A stretch of DNA of 32,526 nucleotides from Betaproteobacteria bacterium RIFCSPLOWO2_02_64_14 (GTDB lineage Bacteria; Pseudomonadota; Gammaproteobacteria; Burkholderiales; SG8-41), in assembly GCA_001770325.1 (NCBI GenBank), contig MEQT01000241.1, positions 1 to 32,526 on the forward strand. Direction: 5' to 3'. Shown piece by piece: positions 7,886 through 15,514 of this stretch (its first letter is position 1; every line of letters begins with the position of its first letter). The translations under genes were made by a program, and so were the position numbers. Under the pieces are notes generated by a model that made no database searches, had not been told where the DNA came from, and saw nothing but the letters and a program-made list of their open reading frames with translations.

Positions 7886-9310
7886 ATGAGAATCGTCATA
7901 CTGGGCGCGGGTCAGGTGGGCTCGTCGGTCGCCGAAAGTCTGGTGTCCGAAGCGAACGACATCACGGTCGTGGACACCAACCCGGACCGGCTGAAGACCC
8001 TCCAGGACCGCCTCGATCTGCGTACGGTCACCGGCAACGCCGCGCACCCCGCGATCCTTGAACAGGCTGGCGCCCGCGACGCCGACATGCTGCTCGCCGT
8101 CACGCAGAGCGACGAAACCAACATGGTCGCCTGCAAGCTGGGCGCGACCATGTTCAACATCCCCAGCAAGGTGGCACGCATACGCTCGGCCGACTACCTT
8201 TCGCATCCCGAAATCTTTGCGCCCGAAAACTTCGCAGTGGACCTTGCGATCTGCCCCGAGCAGGTCATCACCGACTACATCGCCAAGCTGCTCGAGTTTC
8301 CCGAGTCGCTCCAGGTCCTGGAGTTCGCCGGCGGACGCGTGAGCCTGGTCGCGGTGCGCGCCTTTCACGGCGGGCCGCTGGTGGGCCATGAACTGCAATA
8401 TTTGCGCCAGCACATGCCCCAGATTGACACGCGCGTGGCGGCGATTTTCCGCCAGGACAGCCCCATCATCCCGGAAGGCAACACCATCGTCGAAGCGGGT
8501 GACGAGGTCTTCTTTCTCGCCGCGACCGAAAACATCCGCGGCGTGATGCGTGAACTCAGACGCCAGGACAAACCCGTCAAGCGCGTCATGATCGGCGGCG
8601 GCGGCAACATCGGGCGGCGGCTCGCCACGGCGATCGAACACAAGTACGACGTGAAAATCATCGAGCGCAACAAGGCCGGCGCCGAGCGGCTCGCGGCCAC
8701 CCTCAGCCGCACGTTGGTACTCGCGGGTGATGTGACAGATGAGCAATTGCTTGAATCCGAGAACATCGGGGACATGGACGTATTCTGCGCGCTCACCAAC
8801 GACGATGAAAACAACATCATGTCGTCGCTGCTCGCGAAGCGCATGGGGGCGCGCAAGGTCATTGCGCTCATCAACCGCGGTTCCTATGTCAACCTGGTAC
8901 AGGCAGGCCAGATCGACATTGCCATCTCGCCGGCGCAGTCGACCATAGGCACCTTGCTCGCGCAGGTACGCCGCGGCGACTGCGTCGCCGTGCACAGCCT
9001 TCGCCGCGGCGCCGCCGAAGCGCTCGAACTCGTCGCGCACGGCGACGCAAAATCATCGAAGGTGGTGGGCCGGCGCGTCGACGAAATCGAAACTCCCAAA
9101 GGCGCCACCATTGCGGCGATCGTGCGGCGCCTGGGGCAGTGGCCAGCCGAAGGGGGAGACGGCCGAAGCGCCGGCGGTGGTGCGCAGGTCATCATCGCCC
9201 ACCACGACACGGTCATCGAACCGGACGATCACGTGATTGTCTTCGTCGTGAACAAGCGCATGGTGCCGAGAATCGAGAAACTGTTCCAGGTCAACATCGG
9301 TTTCATCTAA
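7886..9310 (+). CDS. trkA: Trk potassium uptake regulatory protein TrkA
   Basis: TrkA is the cytoplasmic NAD(H)-binding regulator that gates TrkH/TrkG potassium channels. The protein (474 residues from ATG 7886) has two RCK units. The first opens MRIVILGAGQVGSSVAESL (GxGxxG nucleotide-binding loop), with the acidic residue in VVDTNPDRL. The second opens RVMIGGGGNIGRRLATAIE. Each unit is followed by a TrkA-C domain. The frame is open to 7787 but the extra residues are not family-like, and ATG 7886 places the glycine loop right at the N-terminus. The trkH start codon follows the stop codon directly, so the two are co-transcribed and probably translationally coupled. Confidence 0.96.
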   Translation: MRIVILGAGQVGSSVAESLVSEANDITVVDTNPDRLKTLQDRLDLRTVTGNAAHPAILEQAGARDADMLLAVTQSDETNMVACKLGATMFNIPSKVARIRSADYLSHPEIFAPENFAVDLAICPEQVITDYIAKLLEFPESLQVLEFAGGRVSLVAVRAFHGGPLVGHELQYLRQHMPQIDTRVAAIFRQDSPIIPEGNTIVEAGDEVFFLAATENIRGVMRELRRQDKPVKRVMIGGGGNIGRRLATAIEHKYDVKIIERNKAGAERLAATLSRTLVLAGDVTDEQLLESENIGDMDVFCALTNDDENNIMSSLLAKRMGARKVIALINRGSYVNLVQAGQIDIAISPAQSTIGTLLAQVRRGDCVAVHSLRRGAAEALELVAHGDAKSSKVVGRRVDEIETPKGATIAAIVRRLGQWPAEGGDGRSAGGGAQVIIAHHDTVIEPDDHVIVFVVNKRMVPRIEKLFQVNIGFI

Positions 9311-10768
9311 ATGTCCAGCTTGTTGGTTACAGCCCCGATCCTGGGGCTGATCGCAATGGTAATGAGCCTGACCCACCTCATTCCGATTTCCGTCTCTCTG
9401 ATCTATGACGATGGTTCGTTGTCGGCTTTCACGTTCTCGATGTTCCTCAACCTCGCCTGCGGTTACGTCATATGGATTCTGTCGCGCCCTTACGCGCGCG
9501 AGATCATGGCTCGAGACTCGATCCTGCTGGTAGTGCTCGCATGGTCGGGTGGAGCACTGTTTGCAACGGTGCCGCTGCTGCTGGTGCTGCCGGGATTGTC
9601 GTTCACCGACGCCTACTTTGAAACCATGTCGGGGCTGACCACGACCGGTTCGACGGTTCTGACGAATCTCGACTACCTCCCGCATTCGATCAACATATGG
9701 CGGGGACTGCTACAGTGGCTTGGCGGGATGGGAATCATCGTGCTGGCGGTGGCCATCCTGCCGCTGCTCGGCGTGGGGGGCAGACAGATCTACAAGGCCG
9801 AGACCCCGGGTCCGATGAAGGACACCAAGCTCACGCCCCGCATCGCCGAGACGGCCAAAGGACTATGGCTGGTTTACTTCGGTCTTTCGCTCGCCTGTCT
9901 TGCAGCCTACAGGCTAGCAGGCATGAGCTGGATAGATGCGCTCATGCACACGTTCACGACGATGAGCACGGGCGGATTTTCCACTCACGACGCCAGTTTC
10001 GGACACTTCGATTCTGCTCTGCTGGAGTTCATCTGCTTCGTGTTCATGCTGATTGCGGCTATCAACTTCGGTACCCACTTTGTCGCATCACGTGCGCGCT
10101 CGCTGGGACCCTATCGGCGAGACCCGGAGGTCGCCTGGTTCCTGGCGGTTGTATTGGGTAGCTGCGTAGGAATCGGCGGCTATTTGTGGATCATGGGTGT
10201 CTACCCTGATTTCCCCACCGCGTTGCGCCATGCGAGCTTCAACGCGGTGTCGGTTGCCACGTCCACCGGCTACGCGACGCAGGATTTCAACTTGTGGCCC
10301 GTATTTGCCCCCCTCTGGATGATGTTCCTGGTGAGCTTCGCGTCATGCTCGGGGTCAACAGGCGGCGGGATCAAGATGATCCGCGCCGTAATCCTCTACA
10401 AGCAGGTCTACCGCGAGTTCACGAGGCTGCTTCATCCGACCGCGGCCGTCTCGATGAAAATCAGCGGGCACCCCGTGGAGAACAGGGTGGTGTTCGCGGT
10501 ACTTGCCTTCCTTTTCATTTATATCGTATGCATCGTGTCTCTCACCCTGGTCCTGACCGCCAGCGGGCTGGATGCCGTCTCCGCCTTCTCTGCTGTCATT
10601 GCGTGCCTGAACAATCTGGGGCCGGGCTTGAATCAGGTGGGCCCTGCGACGACCTTTGAAGTGCTGAACGATTTCCAGATCTGGGTGCTGTCCGCGGCGA
10701 TGTTGGTAGGCCGGCTCGAACTGTTCACCGTCTTGATCATCTTCACGCCGGTGTTCTGGCGGAAGTAG
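9311..10768 (+). CDS. trkH: Trk potassium uptake channel TrkH/TrkG
   Basis: This 485-residue integral membrane protein is the potassium-translocating subunit that works with TrkA. Many hydrophobic helices are visible. The selectivity-filter segments of the four repeated pore units can be seen as MSGLTTTGST, TTMSTGGFSTHD, VSVATSTGYATQDF and NNLGPGLNQVGP, each with the conserved glycine. The conserved SCSGSTGGGIKMIR follows the third unit. The ATG comes immediately after the trkA stop. The 3' end meets the remains of an oppositely oriented photolyase gene; the full length is normal, so trkH itself is not truncated. Confidence 0.96.
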   Translation: MSSLLVTAPILGLIAMVMSLTHLIPISVSLIYDDGSLSAFTFSMFLNLACGYVIWILSRPYAREIMARDSILLVVLAWSGGALFATVPLLLVLPGLSFTDAYFETMSGLTTTGSTVLTNLDYLPHSINIWRGLLQWLGGMGIIVLAVAILPLLGVGGRQIYKAETPGPMKDTKLTPRIAETAKGLWLVYFGLSLACLAAYRLAGMSWIDALMHTFTTMSTGGFSTHDASFGHFDSALLEFICFVFMLIAAINFGTHFVASRARSLGPYRRDPEVAWFLAVVLGSCVGIGGYLWIMGVYPDFPTALRHASFNAVSVATSTGYATQDFNLWPVFAPLWMMFLVSFASCSGSTGGGIKMIRAVILYKQVYREFTRLLHPTAAVSMKISGHPVENRVVFAVLAFLFIYIVCIVSLTLVLTASGLDAVSAFSAVIACLNNLGPGLNQVGPATTFEVLNDFQIWVLSAAMLVGRLELFTVLIIFTPVFWRK

Positions 10769-10772
10769 CAGG

Positions 10773-10792
10773 GCGCAAGGACACGCTTGCGC
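10773..10792 (+). terminator. hairpin after trkH
   Basis: GCGCAAG (10773-10779) and CTTGCGC (10786-10792) form a perfect 7-bp stem with a 6-base loop, 5 bases after the trkH stop codon. There is no T run. The same bases are codons of the C-terminal stub of the photolyase relic on the other strand. Confidence 0.4.
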
Positions 10793-11262
10793 GACGTGGC
10801 GTGATCGACGACCGGCGTCGGGTAGTTCTTGCCGGTCAACACCTCGTCCTTCTCGAAGATCACCTGGTCCTTGCGCGTATGGACGCGGATGCCCTGCTGC
10901 ATGAGCGAGCGCTCAACCGCCCGGTCGCGAGCGACGGCCTGAGGCTTGTAGTCGTGGTTGGCGTAGACTGCGCCCACGCCCACGCGTTCGGCGAGCGCCG
11001 GCACCTGCACCCGCGCCGATCCGTGAAGCACGATCAGGCCCTCGCCCAGCGCCCGCAATGCGGCGGCCGGTTCCCCTACGCTGGCCCAGATGAATTCGAC
11101 GCGCCGGATGCGGCGGCCTGGGAGCTTATCCAGAATATCAGTGTCGAACACGCATGCGCAGAACACCCGGCGGTGGACGGTGAGAGCGGCATGGGGCGCG
11201 GCATGGTCGTAGCAGCGAAGGTCGCGGCAATACCAGACGAGCGCGGCGGATCGAGCGGTCAA
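10774..11262 (-). pseudogene. phr: deoxyribodipyrimidine photolyase relic, central part missing
   Basis: From ATG 11262 the frame reads SAALVWYCRDLRCYDHAA, FCACVFDTDIL, RRVEFIWASV, GLIVLHG and ending EVLTGK, the N-terminal antenna-binding domain of a class I CPD photolyase (about 145 residues). It then passes directly into NYPTPVVDHATSRKRVLA, which resembles the extreme C-terminus of photolyases. The whole FAD-binding catalytic domain (some 300 residues) is missing, and the join near 10827 is in frame. After that the frame continues into the 3' end of trkH on the opposite strand and stops at 10633 without similarity. The product cannot be an active photolyase. This is either an old internal deletion or a collapsed assembly. 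Confidence 0.82.
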
Positions 11263-11293
11263 GGGCTATGTGGGCGGGTGATTTCGGGCACGA

Positions 11294-11322
11294 TTGTGAA
11301 GGGCGCACCCCGTGTTTACAAT
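11294..11322 (+). promoter_or_regulatory. predicted sigma-70 promoter for algH operon
   Basis: TTGTGA (11294-11299) and TACAAT (11317-11322; 5 of 6 consensus bases) are 17 bases apart. Transcription would start near 11329, only about 8 bases before the algH ATG at 11337, which would give a nearly leaderless mRNA. No good Shine-Dalgarno sequence is seen in front of the ATG, which agrees. Confidence 0.5.
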
Positions 11323-11336
11323 AGGCGAGACGCCGC

Positions 11337-11897
11337 ATGCAACAAGTAAACCTCACCTACCATTTCCTGATCGCCATGCCCAGCATGGTGGATCCCAATT
11401 TTGCCCGGACCCTCACCTTCATCTGCGAGCACAACGATCAGGGTGCATTGGGCATCGTGGTCAACCGCCCGATCGAGATGAACCTGCACGCGCTGCTCGA
11501 GCAGATTTCCATTCCGCCCGCTACCGACGCGTTCAAGACCGTGCCGGTCCACTTCGGCGGCCCGGTGCAGGTGGACCGCGGTTTCGTCCTGCATACGCCG
11601 CTGGGCCAATGGCAGTCCACGCTGGCGGTGGGATCCGAGATCGGACTTACGACATCGAAGGACGTCCTGCAGGCAGTCGCGCGCGGCGCAGGCCCGGAAC
11701 AGATTCTGGTGACCCTGGGCTATGCCGGCTGGGCGCCGGGCCAGCTCGAACATGAACTCGCGCAGAACGCGTGGCTGACGGTGCAGGCCAAGGCCGAGGT
11801 GATCTTCGACCGCGCGCCCGAGGCGCGGCTACCGGCGGCGATGGAACTGCTCGGCATCAATTTTGCGCACCTCTCCGAACAAGCCGGGCACTCATAA
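11337..11897 (+). CDS. algH: YqgE/AlgH family protein (UPF0301)
   Basis: The 186-residue protein matches the YqgE/AlgH family from end to end: [74 protein letters not shown]. Its molecular role is unsettled; in Pseudomonas it has been linked to alginate control. It is the first gene of the conserved algH-ruvX-pyrR-pyrB-pyrC' cluster. The start ATG 11337 fits the family N-terminus. A heptamer repeat array begins 4 bases after the stop codon. Confidence 0.95.
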   Translation: MQQVNLTYHFLIAMPSMVDPNFARTLTFICEHNDQGALGIVVNRPIEMNLHALLEQISIPPATDAFKTVPVHFGGPVQVDRGFVLHTPLGQWQSTLAVGSEIGLTTSKDVLQAVARGAGPEQILVTLGYAGWAPGQLEHELAQNAWLTVQAKAEVIFDRAPEARLPAAMELLGINFAHLSEQAGHS

Positions 11898-11901
11898 GTG
11901 C

Positions 11902-11936
11902 AATGATGAATGCGGAATGCCGAATGCTGAATGAGG
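11902..11936 (+). repeat. 7-bp tandem array (AATGNNG x5)
   Basis: Five successive heptamers AATGATG, AATGCGG, AATGCCG, AATGCTG and AATGAGG fill the algH-ruvX gap. Positions 1-4 and 7 of the unit are constant and positions 5-6 vary. No coding role is seen. Confidence 0.85.
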
Positions 11937-11949
11937 CATACGCGCCGCG

Positions 11950-12435
11950 TTGAAGTTCACCCGTCATCCGTCACCCGTCACCCGTCACCCCCGGACCGGG
12001 ACGGTTTTGGCTTTCGATTTTGGCGAAAAGCGTACCGGCGTTGCAGTCGGTGACCTCGGGATGGGCACCGCGCACCCCCTGACGACGATAGCCGCCGAGG
12101 ATAACAACTCCCGCTTCGTGGCGATCTCCGCCCTGATCGATGAATGGCAGCCCGCAGAACTGGTGGTCGGCGTGCCGGCCTACGATGACGGCCGGGAGCA
12201 CCCGGTCGGCCGCCTTGCGCGGCGCTTCGCACAGCGCCTCGAAGGACGCTTCGGCATCGCGACCCATCTGGTCGATGAGCGCCTCACCTCCCACGCAGCC
12301 GAGGGCCGGCTGCGCGAGGCGGGCGCGGCACGGCGCAAGATCAGGCAGTCGCTCGATGCCGTTGCGGCACAGGTCATCCTGCAGACCTATTTTTCAACGC
12401 GACGGGAACCCGGCGCGGCCCAATCCGGAGCTTAA
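11950..12435 (+). CDS. ruvX: Holliday junction resolvase-like protein RuvX/YqgF
   Basis: RuvX/YqgF is an RNase H-fold nuclease involved in 16S rRNA 5'-end processing and proposed as a Holliday-junction resolvase. Motifs: LAFDFGEKRTGVAVGD near the N-terminus, VVGVPAYDDGREHPVG in the middle, VDERLTSHAAEGRLREAG and SLDAVAAQVILQTY, the last with the acidic catalytic residue. The only upstream in-frame start is TTG 11950, after a TGA at 11932-11934. It would make residues 4-13 come from a 7-bp repeat array. The alternative is TTG 12007, directly at LAFDFG. The family usually has a short, variable N-terminus, so the exact start is open. It is second in the algH cluster. Confidence 0.92.
   Translation: MKFTRHPSPVTRHPRTGTVLAFDFGEKRTGVAVGDLGMGTAHPLTTIAAEDNNSRFVAISALIDEWQPAELVVGVPAYDDGREHPVGRLARRFAQRLEGRFGIATHLVDERLTSHAAEGRLREAGAARRKIRQSLDAVAAQVILQTYFSTRREPGAAQSGA
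11959..11986 (+). repeat. 7-bp tandem array (AYCCGTC x4)
   Basis: Four heptamers ACCCGTC, ATCCGTC, ACCCGTC and ACCCGTC lie in tandem at the very start of the ruvX reading frame, 22 bases after the AATGNNG array. They would encode part of the RuvX N-terminus if translation starts at TTG 11950. Confidence 0.85.
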
Positions 12436-12475
12436 GCGGCGCAGCAAGTTGTGCTACCCTACGCGCCGGGCTGAT

Positions 12476-12567
12476 AGAACCTATCTCAATATTAACTGCG
12501 CCCCGCTCCTAGCATTCATCGCGTTCTGGCCACAACGCATCACGCGTCCATTATTGAGATAGGTTCT
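12476..12567. repeat. 16-bp perfect inverted repeat in the pyrR leader
   Basis: AGAACCTATCTCAATA (12476-12491) and TATTGAGATAGGTTCT (12552-12567) are exact reverse complements with 60 bases between them. A smaller pair, GCGTT (12521-12525) and AACGC (12534-12538), sits inside. The right arm holds GAGATAGG, which is at the right distance (9 bases) to be the pyrR ribosome-binding site, so pairing of the arms would hide it. It may be a translational/attenuation element of the pyr operon or a small non-autonomous mobile element of 92 bp. I see no clear target-site duplication. Confidence 0.8.
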
Positions 12568-12572
12568 GCTCA

Positions 12573-13076
12573 ATGCCGGGCACACCGCTCCCCGACGCCG
12601 AAGAACTGCTTGCGGCGCTCACCGACCAGATGCGCTCCCACGTCGGGCCGGACTGCGGTCTTATTGGAATTCACACCGGTGGTGTCTGGCTCGCGGAGCG
12701 CCTGCACCACGCGCTCGGAATCAAGGTGCCGCTCGGCACGCTCGACGTTTCCTTCTACCGCGACGATTATCGCAAGATCGGTCTGCACCGCGACGTCAAA
12801 CCCTCGCAGCTGCCATTCGACGTCGAAGGTCGCCACCTGGTGCTGGTGGACGACGTGCTCTACACGGGGCGCACGATCCGCGCTGCGCTGAACGAGCTGT
12901 TCGATTACGGTCGTCCCGCCAGCATCCGGCTCGCGGCCCTGGTGGACCGCGGCGGGCGCGAGCTGCCGATCGCGCCGCAGTTCGTGGGGGCTGCGATCAC
13001 CCTCGCGCCGGGCCAGAGCGTGGAACTGCAACGTGCCGGGAGCGGACGGCTCGCTCTCGTGCTCCACGAGGCTTGA
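12573..13076 (+). CDS. pyrR: PyrR, pyrimidine operon regulator / uracil phosphoribosyltransferase
   Basis: The 167-residue protein belongs to the PyrR family, whose members can convert uracil and PRPP to UMP and regulate pyrimidine genes. The PRPP-binding loop [18 protein letters not shown] is present. [15 protein letters not shown] and [31 protein letters not shown] are typical. The length is normal. The ATG 12573 is preceded by GAGATAGG inside the right arm of the leader inverted repeat. The stop codon overlaps the possible TTG start of pyrB, and the gene stands at the head of pyrR-pyrB-pyrC'. How it regulates in this lineage is not shown by the sequence. Confidence 0.95.
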   Translation: MPGTPLPDAEELLAALTDQMRSHVGPDCGLIGIHTGGVWLAERLHHALGIKVPLGTLDVSFYRDDYRKIGLHRDVKPSQLPFDVEGRHLVLVDDVLYTGRTIRAALNELFDYGRPASIRLAALVDRGGRELPIAPQFVGAAITLAPGQSVELQRAGSGRLALVLHEA

Positions 13077-13084
13077 GCGGCGCC

Positions 13085-14044
13085 ATGTGGCTCGATCCCT
13101 CCAACCCGCAACTCAACAAAAACGGCGAACTTCATCACCTGCTGTCGATCGAAGGCCTGCCGGCAAACGTGCTGTGGCAGATTCTCGACACCGCCCGTTC
13201 CTTCGTCGGCGTGACGCAGCGCGAAGTGAAGAAAGTGCCGCTGCTGCGCGGGAAAGCGGTGTTCAACCTGTTCTTCGAGCCGAGCACGCGCACGCGCACC
13301 ACCTTCGAGATCGCCGCGAAGCGCCTGTCCGCCGACGTGATCAACCTTGCGATCAACGTCTCCTCCCAGACCAAGGGTGAATCGGTGCTTGACACCGTGG
13401 CGAATCTTTCGGCAATGCAGGCGGACATGTTCATTGTCCGGCACGCGGCAAGCGGCGCCCCCTACCTGATCGCGCGTCATGTCGCGCCCGAAATCCACGT
13501 GATCAACGCCGGCGACGGCCGGCATGCCCATCCCACCCAGGGCCTGCTCGACATGTTCACGATACGCCATTACAAGGAGAACCTCTCCAACCTTCGCGTG
13601 GCAATCGTCGGCGATATCCTGCATTCAAGGGTCGCCCGCTCCCAGATTCACGCGCTCACCACGCTGGGATGCCCGGAGATCCGCGTGATCGGACCACGAA
13701 CCCTGATGCCGAGCCAGGTCGAAAGTCTGGGCGTTCACGTCTACGAGGACATGCGCCAGGGTCTCAAGGGCGTCGATGTCGTGATGATGCTGCGGCTGCA
13801 GAGCGAACGGATGCAGGGCGCGCTGCTGCCCTCGGCGCAGGAATTCTTCAAGTATTACGGTCTCACGGAAGACAAGCTCGCGCTCGCCAGGCCGGATGCG
13901 ATCGTGCTGCATCCGGGCCCGATGAACCGCGGCGTCGAAATCGATTCCAGCGTGGCCGACGGCGCGCATTCGGTGATCCTGCCGCAGGTGACGTTCGGGA
14001 TCGCCATCCGGATGGCGGTGATGAGCATACTCGCGGGAAATTAG
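13085..14044 (+). CDS. pyrB: aspartate carbamoyltransferase catalytic subunit
   Basis: PyrB joins carbamoyl phosphate and aspartate to carbamoyl-aspartate, the first committed step of pyrimidine synthesis. The 319-residue protein has the carbamoyl-phosphate loop [13 protein letters not shown], the [12 protein letters not shown] motif, [27 protein letters not shown] and [15 protein letters not shown] 13085 gives the usual N-terminus ([20 protein letters not shown]). A TTG at 13073 overlapping the pyrR stop is in frame and would add four residues. A non-catalytic dihydroorotase-like subunit follows, as in the Pseudomonas-type ATCase complex. Confidence 0.97.
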   Translation: MWLDPSNPQLNKNGELHHLLSIEGLPANVLWQILDTARSFVGVTQREVKKVPLLRGKAVFNLFFEPSTRTRTTFEIAAKRLSADVINLAINVSSQTKGESVLDTVANLSAMQADMFIVRHAASGAPYLIARHVAPEIHVINAGDGRHAHPTQGLLDMFTIRHYKENLSNLRVAIVGDILHSRVARSQIHALTTLGCPEIRVIGPRTLMPSQVESLGVHVYEDMRQGLKGVDVVMMLRLQSERMQGALLPSAQEFFKYYGLTEDKLALARPDAIVLHPGPMNRGVEIDSSVADGAHSVILPQVTFGIAIRMAVMSILAGN

Positions 14045-14046
14045 CG

Positions 14047-14138
14047 ATGGGTAATGAGTGATGAGTAATGGGTGAAAACCGGATCGCAGCAAACATGCCG
14101 CTGGCACGTTCCCATTACCGCTTACCCATTTCCCATTA
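14047..14138. repeat. paired 7-bp arrays in opposite orientation, pyrB-pyrC' gap
   Basis: Left array 14047-14074: ATGGGTA, ATGAGTG, ATGAGTA, ATGGGTG. Right array 14111-14138: CCCATTA, CCGCTTA, CCCATTT, CCCATTA. The right units are the reverse complement of TAATGGG, which also occurs in the left array. The two arrays could therefore pair imperfectly around a 36-base loop in the pyr operon mRNA. They fill almost the whole 103-bp gap. Confidence 0.85.
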
Positions 14139-14147
14139 CCAGACGTC

Positions 14148-15425
14148 ATGAAGATACACATCAAAGGCGGCCGGCTCATCGACCCCGCCAACGGCATCGA
14201 CGCCAACCGGGATGTATACATCGCCGCGGGCCGCGTCGTTGCCATCGGGGAGGCGCCGAAGGGCTATTCGGCGAACCGCACGATCGATGCGTCGGGGCTC
14301 GCCGTGTGCCCGGGGCTGGTCGACCTTGCTGCACGGTTGCGGGAGCCGGGGTTCGAGTACATGGCCACGCTCGAATCCGAGATGCAGGCGGCGGTCGCCG
14401 GCGGCGTCACCAGCCTCGCCTGCCCGCCCGACACCGATCCCCCGCTCGATGAGCCGGGACTGGTGGAGATGCTCAAGTTTCGCGCCCGCAGCCTGAACCA
14501 GGCGCATGTGTATCCGGTCGGCGCGCTCACCGCAGGACTCAAGGGCGCGCGTCTGACCGAGATGGCGGAACTGCGCGATGCGGGTTGTGTCGCTTTCTCC
14601 CAGGGCGACGCACCGATGACGGACAACCAGGTCGCGTTTCTTGCGATGCAATATGCCGCGACCTTCGGATTCGCCGTCTGGCTGCGGCCGCAGGATGCCA
14701 TGCTGGCGCGCAACGGGGTCGCGCACGACGGGCAGGTCGCTACGCGGTTGGGTCTTCCGGCGATACCCGTATGCGCCGAAACCGTTGCGCTGTCATCCAT
14801 TCTGATCCTGGCGCGCGAAACCGGCGCACGCGTGCACCTTGCGCGGCTCTCCAGTGCGGAAGCAGTCAAGATGGTGCGACAGGCGAAAGATCTGGGCCTC
14901 GCCGTCACCAGCGACGTCGCCGCCCATCACGTTCATCTTTCCGAGATGGACATCGGTTATTTCGATCCCAACTGCCACGTGACGCCCCCGTTCCGCAGCC
15001 TGCGCGACCGGGATGCCCTGCGGCAGGGGCTCGCCGACGGCACCATCGACGCGCTGTGCTCGGATCACACGCCGGTGGACGACGACGCCAAGCAACTGCC
15101 GTTCAGCGAGGCAGAGAGCGGGGTGACGGGGCTGGAATTGCTGTTGCCGCTCACGCTCAAGTGGGCCGAGGAAACCGGCTTGCCCCTCGCCCACGGTCTT
15201 GCCCGCATCACGTCCGATGCCGCGCGCGTGCTCGGCATCGACGCGGGGCACCTTGCGGTGGGGGCCATCGCCGATGTGTGCATCTTCGACCCCGCGTATT
15301 ACTGGCGGGTCGATCGTGCGGCGCTCCGGAGCCAGGGCAAGAATACGCCCTTCCTGGGGCTCGAAGTCAAGGGCAAGGTGCGCTGGACGCTGGTCGAAGG
15401 CCAGGTCGTCTACGAGTCAAGATAA
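14148..15425 (+). CDS. pyrC': non-catalytic dihydroorotase-like subunit (PyrC')
   Basis: The 425-residue protein has the full amidohydrolase/dihydroorotase layout. Where active enzymes have the metal-binding HxH (as in DLHVHLREPG), this one reads DLAARLREPG: both His are replaced by Ala and Arg. It is therefore very likely catalytically dead. Later segments are retained (VAAHHVHLSEMDIGYFDPN, CSDHTPVDDDAKQLPF). Known counterparts in Pseudomonas (PyrC') are inactive but needed for assembly of the ATCase complex, and the position right after pyrB fits that job. An active dihydroorotase must be encoded elsewhere. ATG 14148 is the start; the heptamer arrays precede it. Confidence 0.92.
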   Translation: MKIHIKGGRLIDPANGIDANRDVYIAAGRVVAIGEAPKGYSANRTIDASGLAVCPGLVDLAARLREPGFEYMATLESEMQAAVAGGVTSLACPPDTDPPLDEPGLVEMLKFRARSLNQAHVYPVGALTAGLKGARLTEMAELRDAGCVAFSQGDAPMTDNQVAFLAMQYAATFGFAVWLRPQDAMLARNGVAHDGQVATRLGLPAIPVCAETVALSSILILARETGARVHLARLSSAEAVKMVRQAKDLGLAVTSDVAAHHVHLSEMDIGYFDPNCHVTPPFRSLRDRDALRQGLADGTIDALCSDHTPVDDDAKQLPFSEAESGVTGLELLLPLTLKWAEETGLPLAHGLARITSDAARVLGIDAGHLAVGAIADVCIFDPAYYWRVDRAALRSQGKNTPFLGLEVKGKVRWTLVEGQVVYESR

Positions 15426-15426
15426 G

Positions 15427-15445
15427 GAGGCAGGAACTCTGCCTC
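15427..15445 (+). terminator. hairpin after pyrC'
   Basis: GAGGCAG (15427-15433) and CTGCCTC (15439-15445) form a perfect 7-bp stem with a 5-base loop, starting 2 bases after the pyrC' stop codon. No T run follows, so it may be a terminator of another type or a stabilising hairpin. Confidence 0.4.
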
Positions 15446-15462
15446 ACCTGATGGGCTCTTAC

Positions 15463-15504
15463 TGAATCCTTGAACCTCAATCCGCAATCCTGAATCCTCG
15501 ATCC
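15463..15504 (+). repeat. 7-bp tandem array (NNRATCC x6)
   Basis: Six heptamers TGAATCC, TTGAACC, TCAATCC, GCAATCC, TGAATCC and TCGATCC lie in tandem between pyrC' and prlC, ending 10 bases before the prlC ATG. They leave little room for a normal ribosome-binding site in front of prlC. Confidence 0.85.
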
Positions 15505-15514
15505 TGCCTTTTGC

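Noticed and set aside
11902-11986. Possible CRISPR-like array
   Set aside because: The units are 7 bp with no spacers; no cas genes are present.
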